From: Myxococcales bacterium
Lineage (GTDB): Bacteria > Myxococcota_A > Polyangia > Polyangiales > Polyangiaceae
Direction of reading: 5' to 3'
NCBI GenBank assembly: GCA_016712525.1
Contig: JADJQX010000007.1
Location: 2,604,001 to 2,668,000 of the forward strand
Length of the DNA: 64,000 bases
The translations under genes were made by a program, and so were the position numbers. The notes beneath the pieces were generated by a model that did not search any database, had not been told where the DNA came from, and saw nothing but the letters and a program-made list of their open reading frames with translations. The first letter of the stretch is position 1. The number at the start of each line of letters is the position of its first letter. Positions 41,626-49,453 of this stretch are shown here, one piece after another.

Positions 41626-42498
41626 TCACGCCGGCGCGAAGAACTCGACGAGCAGCCTCGCGAGCGCCGCGGGCTCGGTCCAGTGGAGCATGTGCCCCGC
41701 GTTCGGCAGGCTCTCCTTACTCACGTCGGCGAACGACGCCACACGCTCGGCCTCGTCGGGAGGTTGGTACCCCGAGGGCCCGCCGTCGACCACCAGCACC
41801 GGGCACGCCACGCGCTTCGCGAATTCCTTGTAGGTTGCAACGAAGAACGGCGAGGGCGACAAGGTGCGATGGAGCGGGTCGAAGAGCCACTCGTACGTGC
41901 CGTCGGGCTGGACCCCGAGGAGGTCGTCGAGGCGCTGCCGGAGCACCTCGACGGGCACTTGGCCGTGGTTCTGGGCAAGCCTCCGGAGCGCGTCCTCCGG
42001 GGAGCGCACGGGCTTCTTCTCTTTGGTCGCGAGGGCGCGAACATCCTCGATCCACTTGCGCATCCGAATGGGCGCGACGCCAGGCGGGTTGTCGATGGGG
42101 CCCGTGCCCTCGAGCAGGGCGAGCCGCGTGACACGCTCGGGGAAGGCCCCGGCGTACATGGTCGCCACGGTGCCGCCCATGGAGTGCCCCACGAGGAAAA
42201 ACGGCTCGTTCGGCACGAGCACGTCGACGATCTCGGCGAGGTCGTGCACGTAGTCGGGGAAGTGGTAGTACGCGCCGGCGGGCACGCGCGGGCCCTCGCC
42301 GAAGCCGCGTTGGTGCGGGGCGAGCACCCGGAGCCCCGCGTGGAGGAGCGCCGGCACCACGTCCGCGAAGGTGCCCGGCGCATCCATGTAGCCGTGCAGC
42401 AGCACGACCGTGGCGCGTGCGGGGGAGTGCGCGGGCTCCCACACGATCACCGGATGGTCTTGCCCATTTGCGCGCACGTGTTGCGTCTCTCTCGCCAT
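41626..42498 (-). CDS. Alpha/beta hydrolase
   Basis: A 290-residue hydrolase without a signal peptide. The oxyanion HG motif is ATVVLLHGYMDAPGTF, and the nucleophile elbow is FFLVGHSMGGTVATMYAGAF (Ser in GHSMGG). Late landmarks are ACPVLVVDGGPSGYQPPDE and LPNAGHMLHWTEPAALA, with the catalytic His in AGHMLHW. The length and cap region fit esterase/lipase-type relatives. The substrate is unknown. It converges with the M16 gene, 30 bp apart, and is divergent from the isocitrate dehydrogenase gene. Confidence 0.84.
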   Translation of the reverse strand: MARETQHVRANGQDHPVIVWEPAHSPARATVVLLHGYMDAPGTFADVVPALLHAGLRVLAPHQRGFGEGPRVPAGAYYHFPDYVHDLAEIVDVLVPNEPFFLVGHSMGGTVATMYAGAFPERVTRLALLEGTGPIDNPPGVAPIRMRKWIEDVRALATKEKKPVRSPEDALRRLAQNHGQVPVEVLRQRLDDLLGVQPDGTYEWLFDPLHRTLSPSPFFVATYKEFAKRVACPVLVVDGGPSGYQPPDEAERVASFADVSKESLPNAGHMLHWTEPAALARLLVEFFAPA

Positions 42499-42598
42499 GA
42501 GGCCGTGACGTTAGCGCGTTCCCGGCCTCGATTTCCCGAGGTATTCGCCACGCTTGGGCATTTCTCGCGCGCCACGTTCGGGCTACCGTGAAGACCCC

Positions 42599-43605
42599 AT
42601 GGCCCACACGGTTACGCTCATCCCGGGGGACGGCATCGGTCCCGAAGTGTCGGACGCCACGCGCGTCGTGCTCGAAGCCACCGGCGTGAAGATCGACTGG
42701 GAGGTCCACAACGCGGGCGCCGCCGTCGCCGAGGTGCGGGGCACCACCCTTCCCCCCGAGGTGATCGAGTCCGTGAAGCGCAACAAGGTGGGTCTCAAGG
42801 GGCCCATCGGCACGCCCATCGGCAAGGGCTTCCGCTCGGTCAACGTCACGCTCCGCCAAGAGCTCGACCTCTACGCGAACGTGCGCCCCATCCGCAGCCT
42901 CCCGGGCCTCGAGCCTCGCTTCGAGGGCACCGACATCGTCATCGTCCGAGAGAACACGGAGGACCTCTACGCGGGCCTCGAGCTCATGATCATGCCGGGC
43001 GTCGCCCAGAGCATCAAGCTCATCACCGAGCGGAGCTGCACGCGCATCTGCGAGTACGCCTTCGACTACGCGACGCGCATGAACCGCAAGCGCGTCACCG
43101 TGGTGCACAAGGCCAACATCATGAAGCTCTCCGACGGGCTCCTCCTCGAGAGCTTCCGAAAGGTCGCCACCCGCTACCCGCAGCTCGAGCCCGCCGAGGT
43201 CATCGTCGACGCGTGCGCCATGAACATGGTGCGCAACGCGAACAAGCTCGACGTGATCGTCACCGAGAACCTCTACGGCGACATCTTGAGCGATCTCGGC
43301 GCGGGCCTCGTGGGCGGGCTCGGCATCGTCCCCGGCAGCAATATCGGCAAAGATTACGCGGTGTTCGAAGCCGTGCACGGCACCGCCCCCGACATCGCCG
43401 GCAAGGGCATGGCGAACCCGACGGCCCTCGTCCAGTCGGCGATCATGATGCTCTTCCACATGGGGAGATGAACGCCGGCGAGAAGCTCGAGAAGGCCTTG
43501 GTCGACCACTTCCGCGAGCCGAGCTTGCGCACCCCGGACCTCGGTGGCACGGCGACCACGATGCAGTTCGCCGACGCCCTCGCGAACCGCGTCGCCACGG
43601 CCTGA
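42599..43605 (+). pseudogene. NAD-dependent isocitrate dehydrogenase with 3' frameshift
   Basis: The first 290 codons encode an isocitrate/isopropylmalate-family dehydrogenase of the NAD-IDH type, a TCA-cycle enzyme: TVTLIPGDGIGPEV, NVRPIRSLPGLEPRFEGTDI, VIVRENTEDLYAGLE, RKRVTVVHKANIMKLSDGL, DACAMNMVRNANKLDVIVTE, NLYGDILSDLGAGLVGGLG and VFEAVHGTAPDIAGKG. At 43462-43471 the frame ends in TGA right after a GGGG run. The next frame continues the family's C-terminus (MNAGEKLEKALVDHF, then TPDLGGTATTMQFADAL) to a stop at 43605. One extra G in the run restores the reading frame. It may be a true frameshift, a programmed slip or a homopolymer sequencing error. Confidence 0.72.
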
Positions 43606-43689
43606 CCGGCACGACGCGCCCCGACTCGAGCGCCCTCGAGGTGCGCCCTTCTCACGGCCGCTCGTGCGTGTTCTTGCTACGCTCTCGTC

Positions 43690-44736
43690 ATGGTCGGTCG
43701 CGCGCGTCCCGGGCTCGTGGTCATGCTCTCGTTCGTCGCGGCGTGTGCGTCGTCGAGCGAGCCACCGCCTCTCCCGGCCTCGCCCACGGGCCCTTCACCT
43801 TCCCCCACGTCGTCGCCCTCGGCCCCGAGCGTGGACGCGAGCGCCCTCCCCTCGAGCGACGCCGGCACCGACGCCGCGCGCCCTCCCCCGCCTACGCCGA
43901 GCGGGTGCATCACGGACGTGTCCGCCAAGGACCACGTCTTCACGTGCGAGGGCCTCCGGGTCGACGCCACGGTCCCTGACGCGTGCCTCGCCCCGGGCTG
44001 CGGGCTCATCCTGCAAATCCACGGCGACACGGGCACCGGCAAGCTCATCGACCAGAACACGAACCTTCACGCGCTCGGAAAACAGAAGGGTTACGTGGTG
44101 ATATCGCCCACGGGCCCCGCGTTCGGGGGCGGGCAGCCCGGCTCCACGTGGACCCGCGCGGAGGACGCGAAGCTCGTCGCGATCACGCGGCTCTTCGCCC
44201 AGGTCTTCCGCGTCGACGACAAACGCATCCACGCGACGGGCTTCTCGCGCGGAGGCTTCGTCACCTGGAGGCTCGTGTGCGACGCGCCGGACCTCTTCGC
44301 GTCGTTCGCGCCCGCGGCGGCAGGCAACGGCAACGGCGAGACCACCTGTTTTTCGCAAGGCCGCTCCCCGTCGCGCAAGGCCGACGTGCTCTTCCTCGTG
44401 GGCCGCACCGACGTGCCCGTCCCCTTTTCGACCATGACCTCGATCCGAGACGCGCTCGTCACCGACTACGGCCTGCCCGCGCCGAAGACCGTCTCATCGA
44501 ATGCACAATACACCCATCGCCGCTGGACCAAGCCGAGCGGGCCGACCCTCGAGGTCTTCGAGCACGCCTACGAGACCGAGCCCACGGGCCCCTTCGGGAG
44601 CTCGCGCGGGCACTGCTTCCCGGGCAGCACCATGCCGCCGTTTTCGCCGCAGTACGCCGTGCCTTGCAAGGGACCGAACGCCTTCACATGGGGCGAAGAG
44701 GTCATGAAATTCTTCGAGGCCCACCCGAAGCGGTGA
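43690..44736 (+). CDS. Secreted esterase, PHB-depolymerase-like lipoprotein
   Basis: A 348-residue alpha/beta-hydrolase of the polyhydroxybutyrate-depolymerase/feruloyl-esterase type. The lipoprotein signal is ARPGLVVMLSFVAAC (lipobox Cys about residue 19), followed by a long Pro/Ser linker. The catalytic domain starts about residue 70: LILQIHGDTGTGKLIDQN, VISPTGPAFGGGQPGSTW, RIHATGFSRGGFVTWRLVC (nucleophile Ser) and HCFPGSTMPPFSPQ. It is the first of three adjacent secreted hydrolases. The substrate is unknown. Confidence 0.8.
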   Translation: MVGRARPGLVVMLSFVAACASSSEPPPLPASPTGPSPSPTSSPSAPSVDASALPSSDAGTDAARPPPPTPSGCITDVSAKDHVFTCEGLRVDATVPDACLAPGCGLILQIHGDTGTGKLIDQNTNLHALGKQKGYVVISPTGPAFGGGQPGSTWTRAEDAKLVAITRLFAQVFRVDDKRIHATGFSRGGFVTWRLVCDAPDLFASFAPAAAGNGNGETTCFSQGRSPSRKADVLFLVGRTDVPVPFSTMTSIRDALVTDYGLPAPKTVSSNAQYTHRRWTKPSGPTLEVFEHAYETEPTGPFGSSRGHCFPGSTMPPFSPQYAVPCKGPNAFTWGEEVMKFFEAHPKR

Positions 44737-44740
44737 GACC

Positions 44741-45523
44741 GTGAGGCTCCCCGGACGCGCGCTCGCCGCCCTCGCGCTCGCGCACCTCGCCGCGTGCGCG
44801 ACCACCTGCGGAGACGGGACGACGAAGGAGAAACGTGCACAGCTCACGCACCTCGACGAGGGGCGCGCCGTCGTGCTCGAGAACGGCGCGGGCACGGACG
44901 CGAGCTCGACCCCCGCCCCGCTCGTCGTGGCGCTCCACGGGCGCGGCGACACCCCCGAGAGCTTCTCCGACACGTTCCACGCCTACCCCACGCGCGCGAC
45001 GTTCGTCTTCCTTCGAGGCCCACGGTCGTATGGCGAGGGCGCCTCGTGGTTCGAGATCCACCCGAAGATGACCGAGGCCGAGCTCGCGCGCGAGGTGTCG
45101 GACGCACGAGAGGCCGTCCACGCGCGCATCGCGGCCATCGCGCGGGGCAGGCGGTACGCCGTCGTCGGGTTCTCCCAGGGAGGCTTCCTCGCGTTCGCGC
45201 TCGCGGCGCGCTACCCGAGCGAGATCGCGTGCGCGCTCCCCATCGCCGGCACGCTGCCCGAGCCGCTCCATCCACGGCCGGGCGCGAAGCTCCCCGACGT
45301 CTTTGCGTTCCACGGCGAACGCGACACCAAGGTCCCCCTCGAGGGCGCTCGCGCGACCGTCGCCGCCTTCACCGCAGCAGGCGGGCGGGCCGAGCTCGTC
45401 ACCTACCCGACCCTCGGCCACACGACCGACGCCGAGGAGCGCCGGGCCCTCGGGGCGAAGCTCGACTCCTGCCTCGAAGGCCTCGCGAAACCCGCCGAGA
45501 GCGCGCTACCCTCTCCGCCATGA
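44741..45523 (+). CDS. Secreted esterase (phospholipase/carboxylesterase type)
   Basis: A 260-residue lipoprotein-like hydrolase with signal ALAALALAHLAAC. Catalytic segments: LVVALHGRGDTPESFSDTF (oxyanion), YAVVGFSQGGFLAFALAA (nucleophile Ser), and VFAFHGERDTKVPLEGA followed by TYPTLGHTTDAEE (Asp and His). Starts at GTG 44741, five bases after the previous stop. Its stop overlaps the next gene's ATG, so the pair is translationally coupled. It is a close relative of the next protein. Confidence 0.82.
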   Translation: MRLPGRALAALALAHLAACATTCGDGTTKEKRAQLTHLDEGRAVVLENGAGTDASSTPAPLVVALHGRGDTPESFSDTFHAYPTRATFVFLRGPRSYGEGASWFEIHPKMTEAELAREVSDAREAVHARIAAIARGRRYAVVGFSQGGFLAFALAARYPSEIACALPIAGTLPEPLHPRPGAKLPDVFAFHGERDTKVPLEGARATVAAFTAAGGRAELVTYPTLGHTTDAEERRALGAKLDSCLEGLAKPAESALPSPP

Positions 45524-46269
45524 AGCGCCTCTTGCTCGCCGCCTCGCTCGTCCTCTCGGTCTCCACGGGCTGCCGAACGCAGGCCCCCGGAGAGGGCGAC
45601 GAGGCCCCCGTGAAGAAGGCGCCTCGCCCCGAGTCGCGCACGCTGACCGTCGAGGGGACCGAGATCTTCGAGACCTTCACGAACGACGCCCCGGACGACG
45701 CCCCCATCGTGGTCGCCATTCACGGCCGCGGCGACACCCCGGCGGCATTCAGTGCACTCTACAAGCGTTACGGCGGAAAGGTGCGCGTGCTCTCGCCACG
45801 CGCGTACGACCCGTTCGGCGACGGCTTCTCGTGGTTCTCCCTCCGCGAAGGTCTCACGGACGCCGAATTCGGCGACAACGTCCGCGCCGCGATGACGAAG
45901 CTCCACGCCTCGGTGGCGAAGGTCGTCGCCGGGAAAAAGTACGTAGTTACGGGCTTTTCCCAGGGTGCGATCCTCTCCTACGCCTTCGCCGCGCAGTACC
46001 CGAACGAGCTCCGGTGCGCCCTCCCGGTCGCAGGCTCGCTCCCCGGCCCCCTCCTTCCGAAGCCCAAAGAGAAGGCCGCCAAGACCCGCGCCTTCCACGG
46101 AGAAGCCGACGACGTCATCGCCTCGAAGTGGGGCAAGGCCACGGTCGACACCTTCGCCCGCGAAGGCGGCGACGCGACCCTCAAGACGTACCCGGGCCTC
46201 GGCCATAGGTTCAACCCCGAGCTCATGACCGACTACTTCGCCGCCCTCGACGAGTGCGTGGGGAAGTAA
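45520..46269 (+). CDS. Secreted esterase, paralogue of the preceding protein
   Basis: A 249-residue lipoprotein (LLLAASLVLSVSTGC lipobox). It shares the block VVAIHGRGDTPAAFSALY and YVVTGFSQGAILSYAFAAQYP with the preceding protein, so the two arose by duplication. The distal Asp and His are in TRAFHGEADDVIASKWG and TYPGLGHRFNPEL. The ATG at 45520 overlaps the previous TGA. Stop codon TAA at 46267-46269. Palindromic hairpins follow before the convergent Sel1 gene. Confidence 0.82.
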   Translation: MKRLLLAASLVLSVSTGCRTQAPGEGDEAPVKKAPRPESRTLTVEGTEIFETFTNDAPDDAPIVVAIHGRGDTPAAFSALYKRYGGKVRVLSPRAYDPFGDGFSWFSLREGLTDAEFGDNVRAAMTKLHASVAKVVAGKKYVVTGFSQGAILSYAFAAQYPNELRCALPVAGSLPGPLLPKPKEKAAKTRAFHGEADDVIASKWGKATVDTFAREGGDATLKTYPGLGHRFNPELMTDYFAALDECVGK

Positions 46270-46277
46270 GGGCTCTT

Positions 46278-46389
46278 ACCGGGTCCGCGTAGGCCCGGTG
46301 CTCTCCCGGGAGGGGTGCCGTGTGCCGCACGCCTCGCGCGCCGCGTTTCGAAACGCGCGTCGGCCCGCGCCGCGAGGGCCGGGCCGACG
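46278..46389. terminator. Convergent-gene hairpin cluster
   Basis: Three hairpins lie between the convergent esterase and Sel1 genes. ACCGGG and CCCGGT (46278-46299) make a 6-bp stem. CGCGTTTCGAAACGCG (46342-46357) is a perfect 16-bp palindrome. CGTCGGCCCG and CGGGCCGACG (46358-46389) make a 10-bp stem with a 12-nt loop. None carries a T tract, so they are candidates for factor-dependent or mRNA-stabilising termination in both directions. Confidence 0.45.
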
Positions 46390-46409
46390 TTCATGTTCGG
46401 TCGATGGAC

Positions 46410-48413
46410 CTACTTCTTCTTCGCCGGAGCCGGAGCGGCGGGCTTCGTCGTGGCGCCGCCGACGGCCTCGCACGCCGGCTTGTGCTCCTCGTCCTTGCAG
46501 AGCTTGTCGAGGATCTGCTTGCCGCGGGCCGCGTCCTTCTTCACGCCGTCGCCCTTCATGAGCGCGATGCCGGCGCGGGTCATGGCGTCGTCGTCCTTCG
46601 ACTTGAGGAGGAGCTCGACGGCCTTGGCCTTGTCGGCCGGGCCGCCCTTGCCGTCCCAGTAGGAGCGACCGAGGAAGTGGCAGGCGTCGCCGCTACCGGA
46701 CTTGTCGCACCGCTCGGTGAGCAGCGCGCGCCCCTTCGCATCGTTGTCCTCGGCGAGCACGCGGCCGAGCACCACGCACGCGCGCGGGCCCTTGGCCGAG
46801 GTCGACTTGCACACCTTCTCGAGGTAGCCGCGACCACGCACCTTCGCGTTGGGGATATCGGTGTTGGGGCGCTCCGGCTTGTCGTCGTCGTCGTACAAGC
46901 CGAGGAGGTGCAGGCCGAGATCGTCGCAGGCCGTCATGTCGCCTTGGGCGCAGAAGGCCGACAGGAGCTTGTCTCCGTTGGCGGGCAGCTTCGGGATGCC
47001 GTTCGAGCCCTCGAAGAGGTACTCGGCCATCTCGCGGCACGCCCAGCTCCGGCCGAGGCGGCAGGAGCGGCCGAGCAGCGCGAAGCCCGCCACGGGGTCC
47101 TTCTTCACGCCCTCCGCGCCCGTGATGAGCCGGTCGCCCTTCGTGTAGCAGGCCTCCGAGTTGCCGCCGTCGCACGCCTTGGTGTACGCCGCGTCGGCCG
47201 CCGCAGGGTCGGCCGGGAAGGTGCCCGTCTTCGTGGCGCGCGCGTCACCGTACTGGTTGCACGCCTCCATGACGTTCGCGTCGCACGCCTTCTTCCAAAG
47301 CTCGACGGCGCGGGTCTCGTCCTTGACGTTCTGCGCGTTCGACACGTCCTTGCCGTAGTTCGCGAAGGCGAGCGTCGCGAGGTTGTGGCAGCTCCCCATG
47401 TGGCCGGCGGTGCACTGCGCCTCGCAATCGGCGACGTCCTTCGGGGCGCAGAGGTGCGCGACCGCAGCGCCCTCGACCTTCTTCGCGCACTTGCCGCCCA
47501 CGAGCCCGTACCCCTCGGGGCACGGGTCGTCGATCACGAGCGCGTCCCCCTTGTCGGGCTTCGTCTCGGGCTTCGCGGGCGCGCCCTTCGCGGGGTGCTT
47601 CGGGTCGGGCGCCTTGTCGTCACCCTTCTTGGTCGCGACCTTCTCGGTCACGGGCACGAGCTCGAACCGGATGGCCGAACGGCACTCGCCCGGGGGCTGC
47701 TCTGCGCCCGGCTTCGACTCTTCGCAAGCCTTCGGATTTCCGTCCTTTTTCGCGTTTTGTTTGACGCTCCCGGACGAGCCCGAGCCGCTCGAGCCGAACA
47801 CGTCGGCCGCGGCCGCGACCCGCCCTTTGGTCGACGTCTGCACGGCGAACGCGCCGACCGAGGCCGCACGCACGTAGTGGGTCACCTCGCCGCACTGGCT
47901 CCCCTCGAGGGCGCCCTTGCTCACGAGCGCGGGCGTCGTGCGCTTGCCGACGAGCACGTACGCGACGTCGAGCGCGGCCGCGCGGTTCGCTTCCACGGTG
48001 CCCTTGGCGACGGGCGAGAACGCGAGGTTCGCCTTGATCTCGTCTTGACTGTCGAGGTGGATGACCTCTTCTTTTCGGCTCACGCCCGCGAACTTGTAGT
48101 CGCCCGCGAGGCGGCAATCCTTGACGAGGCGCACGGCCTTGCAATCGTAGTGGACGAGCGCCACGCCGCTGTCCATCGCGGCCTCGAAGTCGACGCGGGA
48201 CGACGCCGAGAGATCGACCACGAGCGGCTCGGCGTACGAGCCGGGGCGGCACGAGAGGGGCGTATCCGCGGTGTCGGACTGGATGGCGTTCGCGGCCGAC
48301 GGCGTCTGGGGCCGCACGGCCTCGCCGACGGCGCCGGGCCCGCATGCCGTGGAGGCCAACGCGAGGAGTGGAACGGACAGAGCGAAGGAGGACGTACGGA
48401 GGACACTTTTCAT
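46410..48413 (-). CDS. Sel1-repeat lipoprotein
   Basis: A 667-residue lipoprotein (KSVLRTSSFALSVPLLALA, lipobox STAC). The first about 290 residues contain DSGVALVHYDCKAVRLVKDC and a Ser/Gly linker. The second half is a string of Sel1-like repeats, rich in Cys and Ala: ADCEAQCTAGHMGSCHNLATL, ACDANVMEACNQYGDARA, ACDGGNSEACYTKGDRLI, SCRLGRSWACREMAEYLFEG, FCAQGDMTACDDLGLHLL, GPRACVVLGRVLAEDN, and KSGSGDACHFLGRSYWDGKG. Such helical arrays mediate protein-protein contacts. The ATG at 48413 gives a proper signal peptide. Confidence 0.82.
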   Translation of the reverse strand: MKSVLRTSSFALSVPLLALASTACGPGAVGEAVRPQTPSAANAIQSDTADTPLSCRPGSYAEPLVVDLSASSRVDFEAAMDSGVALVHYDCKAVRLVKDCRLAGDYKFAGVSRKEEVIHLDSQDEIKANLAFSPVAKGTVEANRAAALDVAYVLVGKRTTPALVSKGALEGSQCGEVTHYVRAASVGAFAVQTSTKGRVAAAADVFGSSGSGSSGSVKQNAKKDGNPKACEESKPGAEQPPGECRSAIRFELVPVTEKVATKKGDDKAPDPKHPAKGAPAKPETKPDKGDALVIDDPCPEGYGLVGGKCAKKVEGAAVAHLCAPKDVADCEAQCTAGHMGSCHNLATLAFANYGKDVSNAQNVKDETRAVELWKKACDANVMEACNQYGDARATKTGTFPADPAAADAAYTKACDGGNSEACYTKGDRLITGAEGVKKDPVAGFALLGRSCRLGRSWACREMAEYLFEGSNGIPKLPANGDKLLSAFCAQGDMTACDDLGLHLLGLYDDDDKPERPNTDIPNAKVRGRGYLEKVCKSTSAKGPRACVVLGRVLAEDNDAKGRALLTERCDKSGSGDACHFLGRSYWDGKGGPADKAKAVELLLKSKDDDAMTRAGIALMKGDGVKKDAARGKQILDKLCKDEEHKPACEAVGGATTKPAAPAPAKKK

Positions 48414-48526
48414 GAGTGTCGCCGAAGGTACCGGGCGAAAAGCGCCAGCTTCCAGCCTATTCGTCGCCGCGCCGTCGGGTTCGTCGCGCATTGGGCGCGA
48501 GGGTCCCACCTCGGCCTACAGCCCCG

Positions 48527-49279
48527 TCAGTAGCGCTCTTTCGGCTCGATGGGCGAGAGCACCTCGACCTTCGGCAGCACCTCTTTGATGAAGCGGTCAC
48601 GCACGGCTTTGGCGCGCGCGTCCTCGCCTCGCGACGGGGCGGCCATGCCGACGATGAGGCACGTGGTCTTGCCCCAGACCGGGTAGGCCGCGTACGCCCC
48701 GGCGTAGCTGTCGCGCGCGAGGATCGTGGCCGTCTTGGCGAAGACCGACTCGATCTCGACGATGCGCGGCGCCTCCGTGTCGTTCGCCGACGGGCGCCAC
48801 GCCACGGCTTCGGGCGGGCTGCGCTCGAGCTCGACCTCGAACGTCTCGAGCCAGGGCGCGGCCCACGCCTCGAACGACTTCGTGCACGCGCCGGGCACGG
48901 TGTTGTCCTCGACGTGCGTCGTGAACGCGCCGACCACGGCGTGGTGTTGTTTGCCGTAGCGGAACCCGACGAGGCTCGGCACCCCCCAGAACTTCACGCG
49001 CACCCACGTCTTCGCGTCGGGCAGGGGCACACGCAACGACGACTGACGATCTTTCCACGGGGCGGTCACGTCGCTCGTCTTGAGCTGCTCGAGGGCCGCG
49101 GCGTGCTCGCTGCCGCCCGTGCCCCCTTTCGCTGCGCCCCCGTCGTCACGCGGAGGTGCGGCGGCGACGATCTGCGACTTCGGCGCCGGCGGCGGTCCAC
49201 TGCAACCCGAGAGCGCGAGGGCCACGCCGCCGATCGCAACGCATGCGAGAGTGTCGTAGTTGCGTACGCGATCGCGCAT
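48527..49279 (-). CDS. Lipoprotein of unknown function
   Basis: A 250-residue predicted lipoprotein. ATG 49279 puts a short n-region before DTLACVAIGGVALALSGC (lipobox ALSGC); an earlier ATG at 49312 adds only a polar leader. The mature part reads LRVPLPDAKTWVRVKFWGVPS, AVVGAFTTHVEDNTVPGACT, AWAAPWLETFEVELE, YAGAYAAYPVWGKTTCLIVG and ends VEVLSPIEPKERY. No family is recognised. It is divergent from pckG across 174 bp and lies behind the Sel1 gene on the same strand. Confidence 0.6.
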   Translation of the reverse strand: MRDRVRNYDTLACVAIGGVALALSGCSGPPPAPKSQIVAAAPPRDDGGAAKGGTGGSEHAAALEQLKTSDVTAPWKDRQSSLRVPLPDAKTWVRVKFWGVPSLVGFRYGKQHHAVVGAFTTHVEDNTVPGACTKSFEAWAAPWLETFEVELERSPPEAVAWRPSANDTEAPRIVEIESVFAKTATILARDSYAGAYAAYPVWGKTTCLIVGMAAPSRGEDARAKAVRDRFIKEVLPKVEVLSPIEPKERY

Positions 49280-49453
49280 CCTTTGCGTGAGACCCGGGGC
49301 GTTCGCTTTCATTGGCTTCAAGAAGCATGCATCCATGTCGCGTGCCTGTCATGCGGGGCGGCGTTGGCACCGAAAAAAGGTGCCGCGAGGCCCGTCGAAG
49401 GCGCGCGCGGGCGATGCACACCGGCCCGACATGCGGTATTCCGGAAGCCTCCC

